Below are positions 4,021 to 6,061 of a stretch of 6,061 bases of DNA, one piece after another. The position numbers and the translations under genes are program-made. The stretch comes from CAYMPH01 sp964392365 (GTDB taxonomy: Bacteria; Spirochaetota; UBA4802; UBA5550), in NCBI GenBank assembly GCA_964392365.1, contig CAYMPH010000034.1, positions 1 to 6,061 on the forward strand, read 5' to 3'. The notes below the pieces were generated by a model, which saw nothing but the letters and a program-made list of their open reading frames with translations, was not told the DNA's origin and searched no databases. Position 1 is the stretch's first letter. The number at the start of each line of letters is the position of its first letter.

Positions 4021-6061
4021 ATGAACTTCACACAATACCTGTATCCGGATTTTTTCTCGGTTGGAGCTTTTATACCTGCAGTGTTTGCAGGTCTTCTCGC
4101 ATATTTTTTTGTTATGATGAAAAACAAGTCGCGTTCTTCAGTTTTTATGACACGTTTCATGGTAATGACCACTCTCTTTTTTCTTTCTTATTTTTTTGCA
4201 GCGATCATTGACCATCCCCTGGCTGCGTATCACCGTTGGGGTACAGTTGCAACATGTCTGATCGGGGAAATATTCATGGGTCTTGCTGTTTTAAATTTTC
4301 CAAATCCGCGTTTTCCCCGCTTTGAAAAATATTATCTTATATTCTGGTATGCGGTGTGTTTTATAATTGCAGCTGTCTTTTTTTATGAGACTGTCCATGT
4401 TCAGAAAATATTTAATTTCCAGGGGCATTACTGGGATTTTTACGGAGATAAATCCGGAAAAATATATGCCATGCTTCTTATTGTTTCCATATTATTAATA
4501 ATGATTCTTGGTATAGTGCGCGCAATATTTAATAAAGGCATTGAACGATGGGCTGTTCTTGCAATGGGCGTTTCAATATCTCTTGCATTCATGGTGCCGG
4601 GCATCCTTAACCTGATGAGCAGGGACGGGCTTATCGACAGGGGAATATACCAGATTTCACAGAACCTGGCAACCATTACCGGTCTTTTTATTGGAGTAAT
4701 TATATTTTTTAACACAACAAAAGACCGGTCGAACTTCATGTCAAAAATACTCATCGTGGTTTGCGCCACTATCCTGATTATTATCCAGGCAATTTCATAT
4801 TTATCACTGCAGGAACAGGAACATTCCTACGACCGTCTTATAAGCAGGGACGCCCAGATTTCCCAATTAAAAGGAACATATCCTGACAGCATGAAGTACA
4901 TGGTTACGTATAACCTTGAAAAAAATACAGTTGCTCCGTTATATACTAAAAACAATACAGCTCCTGATATTGATTTTTCAGTTATAGATCATGAATTCTA
5001 TAATACTTTTATGTATGCAAAAATCAGCGGGCTTGATAAAAATAATTTCATGGAAAATCTTTCCGGGCTTTTTGAAAAAACAGATCCCCGTTTTGAGGGC
5101 TACCGGGATGCAATAATCAAATTTGCATCGAGTTTACCTGCTGGTGAGCCCGGGTCATCTGCGAAGGTAATATCTTATATCAACTCAATCGAGCGATCTG
5201 TTCTTGCCACAAAAACAAAAATCAGCCAGATAGATGAGAAAAATTTTACTGCAGATCTTAAGAAATTTCTGCCTGGAGCCAGAACAAAAATTTTTAATGA
5301 GGCAATTCACAAGTATATTAATGCGGAAAAATCCGGTGACCAGAGAATGATAAAAAATTATGTGCTGACTTATTTAGCGCCTCTGAAATCAGAGGGTTCA
5401 CGTATTTACAGAAAGGACGCTTCAAGAGATGGAAGGTATGTTGCTGTAATGAATGTTGACCTGAAAGCGGGTACTGTAACTGAAGCAGGGTATGAATATC
5501 TGGACTATCGTAAATATGTCAGCGGAACATCCGCACAATATCATTATATACTGCTGGTTATTATGCTTGTACTGTTTGTAGGGTTCCCGTTCTTCTTCTG
5601 GGGTTCACTTGTAAAACCCGTGAAAAACCTTCTCTCCGGTATTAAACAGATGCAGCAGGGGAATCTCAAGGTTCAGATACCTGTTCGATTCGAGGATGAA
5701 TTCGGGTACATGTCGCGCACATTTAATGATATGGCTGTAAAAATTAATGAAGCAACAGAAAACCTTGAAGATAAAGTAAAGGCCCGTACAGAAGAACTTC
5801 AGGCTGCCATGGAGGAAATGGAAGCAATGAACGAGCAGCTTGTAGAAGCCAGGGACGCTCTCTGGGGCGAGATGGAGCTTGCTAAAAAAATCCAGACCAA
5901 ACTGCTTCCGGTTGATCCTGAAATTGCAGATTATGATATTTCAGCATATATGCAGCCTGCAGACGAAGTGGGCGGCGATTACTACGACATTATCAATGCA
6001 GCAGGTATTGACTGGATAGTCATTGGCGATGTTTCCGGTCACGGAGTTCCTGCAGGCCTTG
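4021..6061 (+). CDS. Second membrane receptor with PP2C/SpoIIE-type phosphatase output (copy 2, partial, 3' end outside window)
   Basis: I translated 680 uninterrupted codons from the ATG at 4021 to the window edge. AGGAG at 4008-4012 lies 8 nt upstream, and the protein begins MNFT like copy 1. It aligns with copy 1 without a gap to at least residue 291 and differs by one residue overall, the indel falling between 291 and 461 in the extracytoplasmic domain. It has the same order: seven helices, an eighth helix (about 242-262), the outer domain, a ninth helix (to about 530), HAMP with EDEFG, a coiled coil, and the start of PP2C with VGGDYYD and GDVSGHG. The SDG and final DD motifs are beyond the window, so activity is unproven but likely. 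Shared sensor-half motifs include HPLAAYHRW (65-73), RFPRF, GHYWDF (135-140) and RIYRKD (461-466). It probably acts on the same phospho-STAS partner as copy 1 in response to a different or modified input; that is inference. Confidence 0.92.
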   Translation, partial: MNFTQYLYPDFFSVGAFIPAVFAGLLAYFFVMMKNKSRSSVFMTRFMVMTTLFFLSYFFAAIIDHPLAAYHRWGTVATCLIGEIFMGLAVLNFPNPRFPRFEKYYLIFWYAVCFIIAAVFFYETVHVQKIFNFQGHYWDFYGDKSGKIYAMLLIVSILLIMILGIVRAIFNKGIERWAVLAMGVSISLAFMVPGILNLMSRDGLIDRGIYQISQNLATITGLFIGVIIFFNTTKDRSNFMSKILIVVCATILIIIQAISYLSLQEQEHSYDRLISRDAQISQLKGTYPDSMKYMVTYNLEKNTVAPLYTKNNTAPDIDFSVIDHEFYNTFMYAKISGLDKNNFMENLSGLFEKTDPRFEGYRDAIIKFASSLPAGEPGSSAKVISYINSIERSVLATKTKISQIDEKNFTADLKKFLPGARTKIFNEAIHKYINAEKSGDQRMIKNYVLTYLAPLKSEGSRIYRKDASRDGRYVAVMNVDLKAGTVTEAGYEYLDYRKYVSGTSAQYHYILLVIMLVLFVGFPFFFWGSLVKPVKNLLSGIKQMQQGNLKVQIPVRFEDEFGYMSRTFNDMAVKINEATENLEDKVKARTEELQAAMEEMEAMNEQLVEARDALWGEMELAKKIQTKLLPVDPEIADYDISAYMQPADEVGGDYYDIINAAGIDWIVIGDVSGHGVPAGL

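Noticed and set aside
3873..4769. Minus-strand open frames (3873-4172 and 4440-4769) opposite the gap and the start of copy 2
   Set aside because: The plus strand there encodes the start of the second receptor phosphatase, with clear homology to copy 1. The antisense translations show nothing recognisable.
905..6061. The paired receptor genes considered as a transposon-borne duplication
   Set aside because: No transposase, flanking inverted repeats or target duplication were seen, and the sensor halves have diverged far beyond a recent copy. An old tandem duplication fits better.

Overview
The window is visibly AT-rich, and every supported gene lies on the + strand. The genes are signalling parts: the end of an ATPase/kinase-fold protein, a STAS-like phospho-switch protein, a full-length membrane receptor with a PP2C/SpoIIE phosphatase output, a PilZ c-di-GMP-binding protein, and the first 680 codons of a second receptor phosphatase closely related to the first. 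The set suggests a free-living or environmentally responsive Gram-negative-type bacterium. Such gene sets are known from spirochaetes, Desulfobacterota and cyanobacteria; this placement is an inference and is weak below the phylum level.

Layout: 2-247 is the C-terminus of a gene entering from the left (slr1658-like, HATPase-fold end). 267-620 is a 117-residue slr1659/STAS-like protein that follows after 19 nt and so is probably in the same operon. 621-904 has no convincing gene but holds a long imperfect hairpin, a small hairpin, a perfect 13-bp palindrome and a possible weak promoter. 905-3484 is the first receptor phosphatase (859 aa: seven N-terminal membrane helices, an eighth helix, an extracytoplasmic domain, a ninth helix, HAMP, coiled coil and PP2C). 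3502-3849 is the PilZ protein, 17 nt downstream. 3850-4020 holds a strong terminator-like hairpin and a possible competing hairpin. 4021 to the window end is the second receptor phosphatase, cut off inside the PP2C domain.

Taken together this looks like a partner-switching module. A kinase-fold protein would phosphorylate a STAS-like protein on a serine, and membrane PP2C phosphatases would reverse this when their sensor is engaged. The PilZ protein next to the first receptor suggests that the pathway meets c-di-GMP signalling, an arrangement comparable in spirit to the SiaABCD pathway of Pseudomonas. The most interesting point is the tandem pair of receptors: their lengths match almost residue for residue, the HAMP/coiled-coil/PP2C part is about 90-96% identical, and the sampled part of the sensor half is only about 50% identical. 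This suggests two inputs feeding one output. No sigma factor, diguanylate cyclase or other final target is visible in the window.
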